Below, piece by piece: positions 45,527 through 55,552 of a DNA stretch of 64,000 nt. A program made the translations under genes and the position numbers. Position 1 is the first letter of the stretch; each line of letters begins with the position of its first letter. Source of the DNA: Selenomonas sp. (GTDB lineage Bacteria; Bacillota_C; Negativicutes; Selenomonadales; Selenomonadaceae); contig NZ_JAILPX010000020.1 in assembly GCF_024699275.1 (NCBI RefSeq), positions 23,579 through 87,578 of the forward strand. The letters run 5' to 3'. The notes beneath the pieces are model-generated. The model was not told the origin of the DNA. It saw only the letters and a program-made list of their open reading frames with translations, and did not search any database.

Positions 45527-45991
45527 ATGGACAAAAAAGATTCGTTGCTTTTGGAGAATCAAGTTTGTTTCCCCTTGTATGCCTGCGCCCGGGAAGTCGT
45601 TAAGGCATATCGTCCTCATCTTGATGCATTGGGACTCACTTATACCCAGTACATTTCCATGATGGTCCTTTGGGAAGAGGGCAAGGTCAGTGTACGGGAT
45701 TTGGGTAAGAAGCTGCATTTGGATTCAGGGACGCTGACTCCGCTTTTGAAAAAACTGGAAAGCAAGGGGTACTTGAAGCGGGAGCGCTCTACGGTGGATG
45801 AACGGGTAGTCATTGCCTGTATTACCGAGGAGGGCCGTAAGCTTAAACGGGCAGCAGGTAAGGTTCCACAGGCTATGGCTCAGGAGGTAGCTGCTTTTCC
45901 GATGGAGGAAGCGCAGGAACTTTATCGATTGTTGTATAAGCTGATTGGTATTTTGGAAAATAGCAACAGCTGTCAGAACACAAAAAAATAA
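45527..45991 (+). CDS. ohrR: OhrR-type MarR-family peroxide sensor
   Basis: 154 residues. ENQVCFPLYACAREV carries the N-terminal reactive Cys at the OhrR position. LTYTQYISMMVLWEE and LGKKLHLDSGTLTPLLKKLESKGYL, with wing RSTVDERVVIACITEEG, complete the match. Organic peroxides oxidise the Cys and release the repressor from DNA. The usual partner, ohr peroxidase, is not adjacent. GAGGG lies 8 bases before the ATG at 45527; an intrinsic terminator follows. Confidence 0.88.
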   Translation: MDKKDSLLLENQVCFPLYACAREVVKAYRPHLDALGLTYTQYISMMVLWEEGKVSVRDLGKKLHLDSGTLTPLLKKLESKGYLKRERSTVDERVVIACITEEGRKLKRAAGKVPQAMAQEVAAFPMEEAQELYRLLYKLIGILENSNSCQNTKK

Positions 45992-46005
45992 TTCAGTGAT
46001 ATAAG

Positions 46006-46037
46006 CGGCAGAACCTGCGGGTTCTGCCGTTTTTTTA
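46006..46037 (+). terminator. Intrinsic terminator of ohrR
   Basis: CGGCAGAACC, short loop, GGTTCTGCCG, then eight Ts. Confidence 0.88.
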
Positions 46038-46070
46038 CGTGGAAAGGATTATTGGTGTGACTTTTTGCCA

Positions 46071-46139
46071 TTGCGCAAATGACCGTTCTTTGATACAATA
46101 TATTCCGTTACGACAATCAATGACCACAATATATAGAGG
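46071..46139 (+). promoter_or_regulatory. nrdD promoter with two NrdR boxes
   Basis: TTGCGC (46071-46076), 17 bases, TACAAT (46094-46099). Two 16-bp NrdR-like boxes share CAATATAT: 46093-46108 (over the -10) and 46124-46139. Each matches the NrdR consensus at about 13 of 16 positions, and they are 31 bp apart, three helical turns as NrdR requires. NrdR would repress the gene when dATP is high. Confidence 0.78.
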
Positions 46140-46180
46140 AGGCGTGAAGGTGAACCGCAAAATAGCGGTACCTGTAGTCT
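46140..46180 (+). promoter_or_regulatory. nrdD leader: Shine-Dalgarno, hairpin, start codon
   Basis: GAGGAGG ends at 46142, 38 bases before the ATG. Between them GGTGAACCGC (46149-46158) pairs with GCGGTACC (46165-46172), and TGTAGTCT separates the hairpin from the ATG. Same layout as glgB. A short frame from the GTG at 46150 overlaps the nrdD start and could instead couple translation. Confidence 0.4.
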
Positions 46181-48442
46181 ATGAACTTAAAAACAGTTAC
46201 GAAACGTTCCGGCCATACCGTACCTTACAATCGGGAGAAGATTTATAACGCTATTGCTGGTGCCAATAATGATGGCGGCCATATGATGAGCCCCAAGGAT
46301 ATTGATGAAGTTACCAGTCAGGTAGAATGGGACATTCAGGCAAGGGAGAATGTCAGTGTTGAGGAAATTCAGGATATCGTTGAACAGGAACTCATGAAAT
46401 ATGATTTCTATGATATCGCCAAGAAGTATATTACTTATCGGCAGAAGCATGCTGAGCGCCGCGTTGCGCAGAAACATCTCATGTCCTCGTATCGGGATAT
46501 TTTCTTTGCGGATGCGGTAGATGTGGATTCCAAGCGGGATAACGCCAACATCAATACCGATGCTTCCATGGGAATTATGCTAAAGCTTGGTGCTGAAGGA
46601 GCCAAGCATTTTGTGGATAATTACGTTCTCACCGATGCGTTCCGGGAGGCGGATAAGGAGAACTGGATTCATATCCATGATAAGGATTTTTCGCTGATTA
46701 CCTTCAACTGTTGTCAGATTGATTTGTTGAAGCTCTTTAAGGGAGGCTTTTCGACGGGGCATGGTTTCCTGCGTGAGCCGAATTCTATCCGTTCCTATGC
46801 GTCTTTGGCGGCCATTGCCATTCAATCCAATCAGAATGATATGTTTGGCGGTCAGTCCATCAATGCCTTCGATTATGCGATGGCGGATGGGGTGCGCAAG
46901 TCTTTTCATAAGGCTGTAATCAGCGAAGCGCACAAGGCGCTGATGTATCAGTTCGATGACCAGGATTTTGGTACAGAGAAGGAGTTTAAGGAAAGATTCA
47001 AACCTGTCATGAATTTTGCTGTCTGCAGCTATACGGAAAGCAAGGAAGCACCGCGGGCAGTCGAGTCTGTACAGGCTATAAAAAAGGCTTTGGAAACCCT
47101 TTTGGCAGAAAGTTATCGGCTGCCTGTGGAGGAAGCTGGCCGGCTGGCGCGTAATGTTTACCGCTTGGCCTGTGCGGATGTGGTGGAGGAAACCCATCAG
47201 GCGATGGAAGCCATGATTCATAATTTCAATACTCTGCATAGCCGTGCAGGTGCTCAGGTTCCTTTCAGCTCCTTGAATTACGGCATGGATACCAGTCCGG
47301 AGGGCCGTCTGGCAACCCGTGAGGTGCTCAATGCCATTTGGGCAGGGTTAGGCAATGGGGAGACGCCTATTTTCCCCATTTCGGTATTCCAGCTTAAAGC
47401 AGGGGTCAATTATAATCCGGAAGATCCGAATTATGATTTGTTCCAGCAGGCATGTAAGGTCAGCGCCAAACGTCTGTTCCCGAATTTCGTAAACATTGAT
47501 GCTCCCTATAATCTGCAGTATTATAAGCCGGGTGATTACAATTCTACAGTGGCTACCATGGGGTGCCGCACCCGGGTTATGAGCAATGTCAATGGTCCGG
47601 AAGAATCTGGCAGCCGGGGAAACTTTGCTTTTACGACCATTAATCTGCCTAAGCTGGCTTTGGAAGCCAAGGGGGATATGGAAAAGTTCTGGCAGCTCTT
47701 TGATAAGTATATCAAGATCAGCCATGATTATATTTTGGCCAGACTGGCTGTGATTGAGGAGAAACATGTCTATAATTATCCCTTCCTGATGGGGCAGGGG
47801 GTTTGGATGGATAGTGATAAGCTGCGTCCTGATGACAGCATCAAGGATGTGTTGAAGCATGCCTCTTATTCAGTGGGCTTCTGTGGTTTGGCGGAGTGTC
47901 TTAAGGCGCTGATTGGCAAGCATCATGGTGAAAGTGCTGAGGCCCAGGAGTTGGGGCTTAAAATTGTCGGCCATCTGCGTGAGTGCTTGGACAGGTATAC
48001 GGAAGAAGAACATATGAACTGGACTTGCTTTGGTACGCCGGCGGAGTCTACAGCCGGTCAGTTCCAGCGTGCTAACCGTAAGGCCTATGGCATTATTAAG
48101 GGCGTTACGGATAGAGATTATATGACCAACAGTTCCCATGTACCGGTTTATTATCCCATCAAGGCCATTGATAAGATTCGTATCGAGGCGCCATACCACG
48201 CACTGGAAAATGCAGGTCATATTGCTTATATTGAAATGGATGGGGACCCCACTAAGAATGTCAAAGCTTTTGAGCGTTTGGTGCGGGCTATGCATGATGC
48301 GGATATGGGGTATTTTTCCATCAATCATCCGGTAGACCGGGATCCGGTGTGTGGGTACACAGGGCTTATTGAAAATGAGTGCCCGCATTGCCATCGTAAG
48401 GAAGTGGAAAGTGGGCGGTTTACCATTAAGCGCATGAAATAA
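46181..48442 (+). CDS. nrdD: Anaerobic ribonucleoside-triphosphate reductase, C-terminus missing
   Basis: 753 residues. An N-terminal ATP-cone (about 1-95, VTKRSGHTVPYNREKIYNAIAGA) is followed by the class III reductase barrel (FNCCQIDLLKLFKGGFSTGHGF, NMDTSPEGR-like SSLNYGMDTSPEGRLATREV, MGCRTRV with a substrate-site Cys). It makes dNTPs without oxygen. The protein ends DPVCGYTGLIENECPHCHRKEVESGRFTIKRMK. In relatives this zinc region is followed by R(I/V)TGYL, which holds the radical Gly; that last ~25-30 residue segment is absent in all three frames, and no nrdG activase follows. It is truncated, or works with a separate radical domain. Confidence 0.85.
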   Translation: MNLKTVTKRSGHTVPYNREKIYNAIAGANNDGGHMMSPKDIDEVTSQVEWDIQARENVSVEEIQDIVEQELMKYDFYDIAKKYITYRQKHAERRVAQKHLMSSYRDIFFADAVDVDSKRDNANINTDASMGIMLKLGAEGAKHFVDNYVLTDAFREADKENWIHIHDKDFSLITFNCCQIDLLKLFKGGFSTGHGFLREPNSIRSYASLAAIAIQSNQNDMFGGQSINAFDYAMADGVRKSFHKAVISEAHKALMYQFDDQDFGTEKEFKERFKPVMNFAVCSYTESKEAPRAVESVQAIKKALETLLAESYRLPVEEAGRLARNVYRLACADVVEETHQAMEAMIHNFNTLHSRAGAQVPFSSLNYGMDTSPEGRLATREVLNAIWAGLGNGETPIFPISVFQLKAGVNYNPEDPNYDLFQQACKVSAKRLFPNFVNIDAPYNLQYYKPGDYNSTVATMGCRTRVMSNVNGPEESGSRGNFAFTTINLPKLALEAKGDMEKFWQLFDKYIKISHDYILARLAVIEEKHVYNYPFLMGQGVWMDSDKLRPDDSIKDVLKHASYSVGFCGLAECLKALIGKHHGESAEAQELGLKIVGHLRECLDRYTEEEHMNWTCFGTPAESTAGQFQRANRKAYGIIKGVTDRDYMTNSSHVPVYYPIKAIDKIRIEAPYHALENAGHIAYIEMDGDPTKNVKAFERLVRAMHDADMGYFSINHPVDRDPVCGYTGLIENECPHCHRKEVESGRFTIKRMK

Positions 48443-48495
48443 TTCCAGGTGGAATTGGTGTTTGCAGTAAATTTATATGTTAAGTTTATGTATTA

Positions 48496-48591
48496 AGTAA
48501 GACCGCCCGCGGGGCTGGTAATATTTTTCCTACGCCATAGACAGGCTTGTCAAAAGCTGCGGAAAAACATCACCAGCCCTGCGGACTTACT
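48496..48591 (-). ncRNA. Short inverted-repeat element related to the 8.5-9.0 kb pair
   Basis: Arms of about 30-35 bases: GGCTGGTAATATTTTTCC (48513-48530) and GGAAAAACATCACCAGCC (48561-48578), extended by AGTAAG/CTTACT at the ends. The GGTAATA/GGTGATG difference between arms is the same as in copy 1 at 8.5 kb, and again gives G-U pairs only on the minus strand. The internal region is just 30 bases, with a small GACAAGCCTGTC hairpin. It starts 54 bases past the nrdD stop. The rest of 48443-48776 holds only the dprA promoter. Confidence 0.5.
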
Positions 48592-48719
48592 GTATATATG
48601 ACTGATGACTTGTTGTATCTCAAGCAATGGGGAATCCTGGCCTGTAAATTTTTATTACGCAATTAGAAGGGAAAAAATACTTTGTGGTGAAAATATTTAT
48701 GAATAAAATCTGTAAAGTG

Positions 48720-48748
48720 TTGCATAATTTCTAAATTTTTGTTATGGT
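48720..48748 (+). promoter_or_regulatory. Candidate dprA promoter
   Basis: TTGCAT (48720-48725), 17 bases, TATGGT (48743-48748), about 30 bases before the ATG. Confidence 0.45.
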
Positions 48749-48776
48749 TGTATAACGTATAGGCTAGGTGAAGATG

Positions 48777-49880
48777 ATGAATGCACAGGAAGAGTGTTTT
48801 TATCTGGCAGCAATGCTTCGCTGCCCAGGGATTGGCAATCGTTATTTGTGCCAATTGTTGGATTCTCTAGGAAGTGCTGGGGCAATTTGGCAGGCGGATG
48901 AAGAGGAATTGGCTGCTGCCCAGGTGCTCAGCCCACGGTTGGCTGGGCGATTGGCTGGATTTTGTCGTCAGCAGGAAACTGTTCCGGAAGAAATCCAGCG
49001 GGCCTGTGAAAAAAAGCAGATTCACGTGGTATCTATAATGGAAGGAAACTATCCGGAAGTCTTACGGGAAATCTATGCACCACCTGTGATTTTGTACTAT
49101 GCTGGTCGGCTGGAGCCGAAGGCACGGCGAGTGGCCATGGTGGGGGCGCGGAGGTTTTCTGGTTACGGGCAAGCCGCAGCTTTGGAATTTGGCGAAAATT
49201 TGGCGGCTGCTGGTCTTACGGTGGTCAGTGGTGCGGCCAGAGGTATTGACACATATTCGCACATGGGAGCACTGAAGCGTGGCCGCACGGTGGCGGTGCT
49301 GGGGTGCGGTGTGGATATTGCCTATCCGTCTGAGAATCGCAAGCTGCTATATGATATTGCGGATTCTGGTGGTGCGGTGATTTCGGAGTATGAGCCGGGA
49401 ACACGGCCTTTGCCGGGATATTTTCCTGCCCGCAACCGTATAATCAGCGGTCTTTCGGAGGGGACTTTGGTGATAGAGGCAGCAGCTCGCTCTGGGTCCT
49501 TGATTACCGCAGAAATGGCATTGTCTGCAGGGCGGGATGTCTATGCTATACCCGGCAGTATCTATGCTCCCGGTTGTGTTGGCTGTAATCATCTGATTCA
49601 GCAAGGCGCAAAGCTGGTGATAAGTCCTCAGGATGTGCTGGAGGAATTTCACTTGGCATTGCCGGAACCGCAGCACCGAAGCGGACTGAAGCTGACAGCG
49701 GAGGAGAAGGCTGTTTATCAGGTATTGTCTTTTGCCCATGCTTTGACGATGGATGAAATCATGATGAGCCTGCCAGAGGGAGAAATTGCAAATTTATCCT
49801 ATCTGCTTCTGCAAATGGAGCTGAAGGGAATTGTGATAGAAAATGAATTGCATGCTTTTCGGCGTGCTGAGAGGGAGTGA
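48777..49880 (+). CDS. dprA: DNA-processing protein DprA
   Basis: 367 residues. A SAM-like N-terminal region is followed by the Rossmann DprA core: VAMVGARRFSGYGQ, TVVSGAARGIDTYSHMGAL, GCGVDIAYPSENRKL, FPARNRIISGLSEGTLVIEAAARSGSLITAEMAL, and a C-terminal winged helix. It loads RecA on incoming single-stranded DNA during transformation. AGGTG lies 6 bases before the ATG at 48777. topA follows within 5 bases, as in Bacillus. Confidence 0.95.
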   Translation: MNAQEECFYLAAMLRCPGIGNRYLCQLLDSLGSAGAIWQADEEELAAAQVLSPRLAGRLAGFCRQQETVPEEIQRACEKKQIHVVSIMEGNYPEVLREIYAPPVILYYAGRLEPKARRVAMVGARRFSGYGQAAALEFGENLAAAGLTVVSGAARGIDTYSHMGALKRGRTVAVLGCGVDIAYPSENRKLLYDIADSGGAVISEYEPGTRPLPGYFPARNRIISGLSEGTLVIEAAARSGSLITAEMALSAGRDVYAIPGSIYAPGCVGCNHLIQQGAKLVISPQDVLEEFHLALPEPQHRSGLKLTAEEKAVYQVLSFAHALTMDEIMMSLPEGEIANLSYLLLQMELKGIVIENELHAFRRAERE

Positions 49881-49884
49881 AAGT

Positions 49885-52131
49885 TTGGCTGCTGTAAAAG
49901 CAAAGGCTAAAGCTAAACCGAAGGCGAAAACCAAGGTAAAGAAAACCCTGGTTATCGTGGAGTCGCCAGCAAAGGCGAAAACCATTGAGAAATATTTGGG
50001 AAAAAAATATATGGTAAGGGCTTCCATGGGGCATTTACGGGATTTGCCCAAAAGCCAGTTCGGCATTGATGTGGAAAATAATTTTGCTCCTAAGTACATC
50101 AATATTCGGGGCAAGGGGGATTTAATCAAAGCCTTGAAAAAGGATGCCAAGAATGCGGATAAGATTTATCTTGCCAGTGACCCGGACCGCGAAGGCGAGG
50201 CCATTGCCTGGCATTTATCCTTTATTTTGGGGTTGAACCCAGAAGAAGATTGCCGAATTGTTTTTAATGAAATCACTAAACCTGCCATTCAAGAGGCGGT
50301 CAAACATCCCCGCGGGATTAATTTGGATCAGGTAGATGCTCAACAGGCCCGCCGGATGCTGGACCGCATTGTGGGGTATAAGCTTTCCCCTCTGCTCTGG
50401 CGCAAAGTGCGCAAGGGGTTATCTGCTGGCCGTGTACAGTCGGTGACGGTGAAGCTTATCTGTGATCGGGAAAAGGAGATTCAGGCCTTTCAGTCTGTGG
50501 AATATTGGACCGTGGGCATGAAACTGCGGAAGGACAAGTCTGCTATGTTCGCGGCGGAACTTACCCACGTGGATGGGGAGAAACTGGACCTTCATGATGA
50601 GCAGGCTGCTACTGCTTTGGTGGAAGACTTCCAGCAACAGAAACTTATGGTGGATAAGGTGAAGAAAAGCGAGCGCAAACGTAAGCCTGCTGCGCCCTTT
50701 ACCACCAGTTCTTTGCAGCAGGATGCTGCCCGTAAATTGGGATTTACCTCTCGTAAGACCATGATGCTGGCGCAGCAACTCTATGAAGGTATTGAACTGG
50801 GGCGGCATGGAGCCACCGGTTTGATTACCTACATGCGTACGGATTCCACCCGCTTGTCGGATGTAGCACTTAACGATGCCCGTGCTTTTATTGGTGAACA
50901 GTTTGGTGAAGATTATCTTCCGGCCAAAGCCAACGTCTATGTGACTGGAAAAAAAGCACAGGATGCGCATGAAGCTATACGTCCTACGGATGTGAATATC
51001 ACGCCGGAGAGTATAGAAAAATATCTGAATAAAGATCAGTTAAAGCTTTATACGCTTATTTGGCAGCGATTTACAGCCAGTCAGATGGTTCCGGCGGTTT
51101 ACGATACCATGAGCATTCAGATTAAAGCTGGTCAGCGCTATACGGCTAAGGCAGCTGGTTCTAAATTGAAGTTTGCCGGTTTTACGGCCGTGTATGCGGG
51201 AGCCGAAACCACGAAGAAGGAAAAAGATGTATTGCTGCCGGATTTAACAGAAGGTGACGCGTTAAATATTGCCAAGATGCTGCCTCAACAGCATTTCACG
51301 GAGCCGCCACCACGGTATAATGATGCTTCTTTGGTTAAAACGTTGGAGGAAAAGGAAATCGGCCGTCCGAGCACCTATGCTCCCATTATAGAAACCATAC
51401 AGGCCAGAGGTTATGTGCAGCGCATTGACAAGCATTTCCAGCCTACGGAATTGGGCTTTGTGGTGGTGGATATGCTGAAAGAATACTTCCAGGATATCGT
51501 CGATGTGAAGTTTACGGCTGATTTGGAAAACGAGCTGGATGAGATTGCCGAGGGCCGGGTGGAAAAGAACCATTTGCTGAAAGAATTTTATGGTCCCTTT
51601 GCCGTGACTTTGGAAAAAGCGGATGAAGCCATTGGCCATGTGGAGTTGCCGGAAGAGGTTTCTGATGTGCCCTGTGATATTTGTGGGCGCATGATGGTGG
51701 TTAAACAGGGGCGCTTTGGCAAATTCCTGGCTTGTCCCGGCTTCCCAGAATGCCGTAATACCAAGCCCTTGCTTATCGATACTGGTGTAAAATGTCCGAA
51801 GTGCGGTGGTTCCATTGTGGAGCGGAAGTCCCATCGAGGTCGCAAGTTCTACGGCTGTAAGAATTATCCGGACTGTGATTATACGACTTGGGATCAGCCA
51901 TTGCAGGAAAAGTGTCCGCAGTGCGGAGCCTTTATGTTGAAGCACCATTATAAGAATGGGCGAGGGCTGACCTATTGCAGCAATGAAGATTGTGAAACGC
52001 GAATTGACCATCCCATCAACAAGGAATTAGAAAAGATGCGTCAGCGGGCTGAGGCTAAGAAGGCGAAAGAAGCAGAGGCAGCAGCTCAGGCTGAACAGGA
52101 TAGCAAGACGAAAAAGGGTAAAAAGAAGTAA
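49885..52131 (+). CDS. topA: DNA topoisomerase I
   Basis: 748 residues. A basic Lys/Ala N-terminal extension precedes the Toprim domain ([33 protein letters not shown]). The catalytic Tyr is in [14 protein letters not shown]. Three C-terminal four-Cys zinc ribbons follow (CDICG...CPGFPEC; CPKCGG...CKNYPDC; CPQCGA...CSNEDC), with a Lys-rich tail. It relaxes negative supercoils. The start is TTG at 49885 with GGGAG 7 bases upstream. Its stop overlaps the trmFO ATG. Confidence 0.97.
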   Translation: MAAVKAKAKAKPKAKTKVKKTLVIVESPAKAKTIEKYLGKKYMVRASMGHLRDLPKSQFGIDVENNFAPKYINIRGKGDLIKALKKDAKNADKIYLASDPDREGEAIAWHLSFILGLNPEEDCRIVFNEITKPAIQEAVKHPRGINLDQVDAQQARRMLDRIVGYKLSPLLWRKVRKGLSAGRVQSVTVKLICDREKEIQAFQSVEYWTVGMKLRKDKSAMFAAELTHVDGEKLDLHDEQAATALVEDFQQQKLMVDKVKKSERKRKPAAPFTTSSLQQDAARKLGFTSRKTMMLAQQLYEGIELGRHGATGLITYMRTDSTRLSDVALNDARAFIGEQFGEDYLPAKANVYVTGKKAQDAHEAIRPTDVNITPESIEKYLNKDQLKLYTLIWQRFTASQMVPAVYDTMSIQIKAGQRYTAKAAGSKLKFAGFTAVYAGAETTKKEKDVLLPDLTEGDALNIAKMLPQQHFTEPPPRYNDASLVKTLEEKEIGRPSTYAPIIETIQARGYVQRIDKHFQPTELGFVVVDMLKEYFQDIVDVKFTADLENELDEIAEGRVEKNHLLKEFYGPFAVTLEKADEAIGHVELPEEVSDVPCDICGRMMVVKQGRFGKFLACPGFPECRNTKPLLIDTGVKCPKCGGSIVERKSHRGRKFYGCKNYPDCDYTTWDQPLQEKCPQCGAFMLKHHYKNGRGLTYCSNEDCETRIDHPINKELEKMRQRAEAKKAKEAEAAAQAEQDSKTKKGKKK

Positions 52132-53465
52132 TGAAAGAAATCATCATCATTGGAGCGGGGCTCTCCGGGGCGGAAGCTGCCTGGCAGGCTGCAAATAAGG
52201 GAGCAAAGGTTACCCTCTATGAAATGCGTCCGCAAAAGTCTACTCCTGCCCATAAAACCGCAGAGTTTGCAGAGCTGGTTTGCAGTAACTCCCTGCGGGG
52301 GGGAGGCCTGGAAAATGCCGTGGGGGTCCTTAAAGAAGAAATGCGCCGTTTGTCTTCCATTGTAATGGAAGCCGCTGATGCCACAAAAGTACCGGCAGGA
52401 GGGGCATTGGCTGTGGATCGGCATGGTTTCAGCCAGTATATTACCGATAAAGTGAGCAACCACCCAAATATTACAGTTGTTCACGAGGAAGTAGAGAGCA
52501 TTCCCTTGCGGGATGATGCCATTACCATTGTGGCCAGTGGTCCCTTGACGGAGGGGAAGCTGGCAGAGGAGATTGCCAAGTTGACTGGCAATGATTCGCT
52601 GTACTTCTACGATGCGGCGGCACCGATTGTGAGCCTGGAATCCGTTGACATGACCAAGGCTTATCGGGCATCCCGCTACGGTAAGGGAGAAGCGGCCTAT
52701 ATCAATTGTCCCATGACTAAAGAGGAGTACCAGGCCTTTTGGACGGAATTGGTGAATGCCGAGAAAGCACCCACCAAGGATTTTGAAAAGGAAAAGTTTT
52801 TTGAAGGATGTATGCCGGTGGAAGTCATGGCCAGCCGAGGGGAGGATACCCTGCTCTTTGGTCCGTTGAAGCCTGTGGGACTGGAACATCCGGAAACGGG
52901 TGTGCGTCCTTATGCAGTAGTACAGCTGCGACAGGATAATGCTTCGGCTACTCTGTATAATATTGTGGGCTTTCAAACCCATCTCAAATGGCCGGAGCAA
53001 CGCCGGGTCTTTGGGATGATTCCAGGATTGGAACAGGCAGAATTTCTGCGCTATGGTGTAATGCATCGTAACACCTTCCTAAATTCGCCTCTTCATATGC
53101 GGCCAACCTTTCAGTTCAAGGAAATTGACAATCTGTTCTTTGCGGGGCAGATGACTGGCGTGGAAGGTTATGTGGAATCGGCAGCCTCAGGATTGGTGGC
53201 AGGAATTAATGCCGCTCGCTTAGCAGCAGGCAGGGAACCTTTGGTATTTCCGGTGGAAACCTGTCATGGGGCTCTGGCCCATTATATTACCACCAGTGAG
53301 GCCAAGCATTTTCAACCGATGAATGTAAATTTTGGGATTTTGCCCACCATTGTTTTGCGCAATGAGAACGGTAAGATTATCAAGGATAAGAAAGCCAAGA
53401 AAATGAAGCTGGCTGAACGGGCTCTGCAGTCTATTGAGGAGTTCAAGCCAGTTATTGGAGGTTGA
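52131..53465 (+). CDS. trmFO: tRNA (uracil-5-)-methyltransferase TrmFO
   Basis: 444 residues. The FAD-binding GxGxxG is at the start ([18 protein letters not shown]), followed by the TrmFO signature [29 protein letters not shown]. It methylates U54 of tRNA with methylene-THF and FADH2. It lies between topA and hslV; in Bacillus a tyrosine recombinase gene (codV/xerC) sits between trmFO and hslV, and it is absent here. Confidence 0.97.
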   Translation: MKEIIIIGAGLSGAEAAWQAANKGAKVTLYEMRPQKSTPAHKTAEFAELVCSNSLRGGGLENAVGVLKEEMRRLSSIVMEAADATKVPAGGALAVDRHGFSQYITDKVSNHPNITVVHEEVESIPLRDDAITIVASGPLTEGKLAEEIAKLTGNDSLYFYDAAAPIVSLESVDMTKAYRASRYGKGEAAYINCPMTKEEYQAFWTELVNAEKAPTKDFEKEKFFEGCMPVEVMASRGEDTLLFGPLKPVGLEHPETGVRPYAVVQLRQDNASATLYNIVGFQTHLKWPEQRRVFGMIPGLEQAEFLRYGVMHRNTFLNSPLHMRPTFQFKEIDNLFFAGQMTGVEGYVESAASGLVAGINAARLAAGREPLVFPVETCHGALAHYITTSEAKHFQPMNVNFGILPTIVLRNENGKIIKDKKAKKMKLAERALQSIEEFKPVIGG

Positions 53466-53470
53466 CTATC

Positions 53471-54013
53471 GTGGAAACACAATTTCATGCAACAACAATC
53501 TGTGCTGTACGTAAGAATGGCAAAACAGCCATTGCTGGTGATGGTCAGGTAACGTTTGGTGAACACACCATCATGAAGGCTAATGCCCGCAAGGTGCGGC
53601 GTCTTTACCATAATCAGGTGCTGGCAGGATTTGCCGGCTCTGTGGCTGATGCCTTTACGCTGTTTGAGAAATTCGAAGCAAAACTTGAAGCCTATAATGG
53701 CAATCTCCAGCGGGCTGCCGTGGAACTGGCCAAGGAATGGCGTACGGACAAAGTCCTGCGCAAATTAGAGGCTCTGCTGCTGGTGGCCGATAAGGACATC
53801 ATGCTGATGCTGTCCGGAAACGGTGAAGTAATTGAACCGGATGGAGATGTGGCAGCTATCGGTTCTGGCGGGTTTTATGCTCTGTCTGCTGGGCGGGCCA
53901 TGGCCAAACACACAGAAATGAGCGCTGGGGAAATTGCTAAGGAAGCCCTTTCCATTGCGGCGGATATTTGCGTGTTTACCAATCATAATATAAAAGTGGA
54001 GGAACTGGACTAA
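53471..54013 (+). CDS. hslV: ATP-dependent protease proteolytic subunit HslV
   Basis: 180 residues. The short propeptide ends FHA and is followed by [23 protein letters not shown], with Thr as the new N-terminal nucleophile; Bacillus ClpQ has a related start. Twelve copies form the peptidase core capped by HslU. I chose the GTG at 53471 (GGAGG 9 bases upstream); a TTG at 53462 abuts that site. It is directly followed by hslU. Confidence 0.96.
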   Translation: METQFHATTICAVRKNGKTAIAGDGQVTFGEHTIMKANARKVRRLYHNQVLAGFAGSVADAFTLFEKFEAKLEAYNGNLQRAAVELAKEWRTDKVLRKLEALLLVADKDIMLMLSGNGEVIEPDGDVAAIGSGGFYALSAGRAMAKHTEMSAGEIAKEALSIAADICVFTNHNIKVEELD

Positions 54014-55414
54014 ATGGAAGAACTTTTTGGTATGAACGAACAGACTCCGCGTCAGATAGTGGAGGAATTGAATAAATATATCGTGGGCCAGGATGAAGCA
54101 AAAAAATCCGTGGCCATTGCGTTGCGGAATCGTTGGCGCAGCCGCAAGCTGCCTGCCGATATGCAGGAGGATGTGGTGCCTAAGAATATCCTGATGATTG
54201 GTTCCACTGGTGTGGGCAAGACGGAAATTGCCCGCCGCCTGGCTAAATTGGTCAAAGCGCCGTTTATCAAAGTCGAAGCTACGAAATTTACAGAAGTTGG
54301 CTATGTGGGCCGGGACGTGGAATCCATTATTCGTGATTTAGCGGAGACTTCTGTCCGTATGGTACGCCAGCAGCGCATTGATGCTGTGCAGGATAAGGCT
54401 AAGGAAATGGCAGAAGAGCGTATCCTGGATGTCTTTGTCCCGGAGCCGAAGAAAAACAATAATCCACTGGGCCGTCTGTTTGGCGGCAGTGATGAGGAAG
54501 AAGAGAAACAAGAAACGCCGGAAGAGCCCAAGTATCAGGCAGGCCGGGAGTGGGTACGCAAGCGCCTGCAAAAGGGTGAATTGGAACAGGAAACCATCGA
54601 GATTGATGTGGAAGACAGCGGTAAACCGATGGTGGGGATGTTCGCTGGTTCCAGCTTGGAGAGCATGGGCGATAACATTCAGGATATGATTGGCAATTTG
54701 ATGCCTAAGCGCCATCGTAAGCGCAAGGTTACGGTGGAACAAGCCCGGAAGATTTTTACCCAGGAAGAAGCGGATAAGCTCATCGATATGGAAGCTGTTG
54801 CAGATGAAGCGGTTAAGGTAGCTGAATACAGTGGTATCGTGTTCCTGGATGAAATCGATAAGGTGGCCGTAAAAGGCAATAGTTCCGGTAATGATGTAAG
54901 CCGCGAGGGTGTGCAGCGGGATATCCTGCCAATTGTGGAAGGTTCCACGGTGGTGACAAAATACGGCCCTTTGAAAACGGATCATGTGCTCTTTATCGCG
55001 GCTGGTGCTTTTCATATGGCGAAACCCTCAGATTTGATACCGGAGCTTCAGGGACGATTCCCTATTCGCGTGGAACTTAAGTCCCTGCGCAAGGAAGATT
55101 TCCAGAAAATCCTGACGGAACCCCAGAATGCCCTGCTTAAGCAGTACCAGGCCATGCTGGCAACGGAAGGGGTAGAACTGGAGTTTAAGGATGAGGCCAT
55201 TGCCAGGCTGGCACAGCTGGCCTGTGATGTCAATGAGCAGGCTGAGGATATAGGCGCCCGTCGTCTGCATACCTTGTTGGAAAAACTACTGGAAGATGTG
55301 AGCTTTACCGCGCCTGAACTTACGGAGAAGAAAGTGGTTATTGATGCGGCTTATGTGGATAAACAACTGGCAGATATTGTCGTGAATCGGGATCTGTCGC
55401 AATTTATTCTGTAA
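54014..55414 (+). CDS. hslU: ATP-dependent protease ATPase subunit HslU
   Basis: 466 residues of the AAA+ family. Walker A is [16 protein letters not shown], Walker B is [12 protein letters not shown], and the sensor and C-terminal segment ends in NRDLSQFIL, which docks in HslV. An acidic-rich I domain lies between (about 110-235), including a DEEEEKQ stretch. It unfolds substrates and feeds them to HslV. The ATG follows the hslV stop directly; GGAGG lies 11 bases upstream. Confidence 0.97.
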   Translation: MEELFGMNEQTPRQIVEELNKYIVGQDEAKKSVAIALRNRWRSRKLPADMQEDVVPKNILMIGSTGVGKTEIARRLAKLVKAPFIKVEATKFTEVGYVGRDVESIIRDLAETSVRMVRQQRIDAVQDKAKEMAEERILDVFVPEPKKNNNPLGRLFGGSDEEEEKQETPEEPKYQAGREWVRKRLQKGELEQETIEIDVEDSGKPMVGMFAGSSLESMGDNIQDMIGNLMPKRHRKRKVTVEQARKIFTQEEADKLIDMEAVADEAVKVAEYSGIVFLDEIDKVAVKGNSSGNDVSREGVQRDILPIVEGSTVVTKYGPLKTDHVLFIAAGAFHMAKPSDLIPELQGRFPIRVELKSLRKEDFQKILTEPQNALLKQYQAMLATEGVELEFKDEAIARLAQLACDVNEQAEDIGARRLHTLLEKLLEDVSFTAPELTEKKVVIDAAYVDKQLADIVVNRDLSQFIL

Positions 55415-55477
55415 CGAGGTACGGATAGTAAGACGGGAGAAAAGTTTGTTTTTTGCCCCATCGAAATGTCAGGAGAA

Positions 55478-55552
55478 AGTTTTGCCTGCGGCAAAACTGG
55501 AAAAATAGCGTTCTAATTGGCAGTAGGGAGGGGAATCTGCGCGCAGGTTCCC
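55478..55552. repeat. Two hairpins between hslU and codY
   Basis: AGTTTTGCC, TGC, GGCAAAACT (55478-55498) and GGGAATCTGC, GC, GCAGGTTCCC (55531-55552). Neither is followed by a good T run. The ~300-base gap (55415-55711) otherwise holds AT-rich DNA with a candidate -10 (TAAAAT near 55630) before codY. Confidence 0.4.

Noticed and set aside
46039..46248. Short frame overlapping the nrdD start as a separate gene
   Set aside because: Different frame, no family match; kept only as a possible leader frame in the nrdD leader entry.
48430..48500. Frameshift that would restore the nrdD radical domain
   Set aside because: All three frames after 48420 were read; none gives a TGYL-like motif before a stop.
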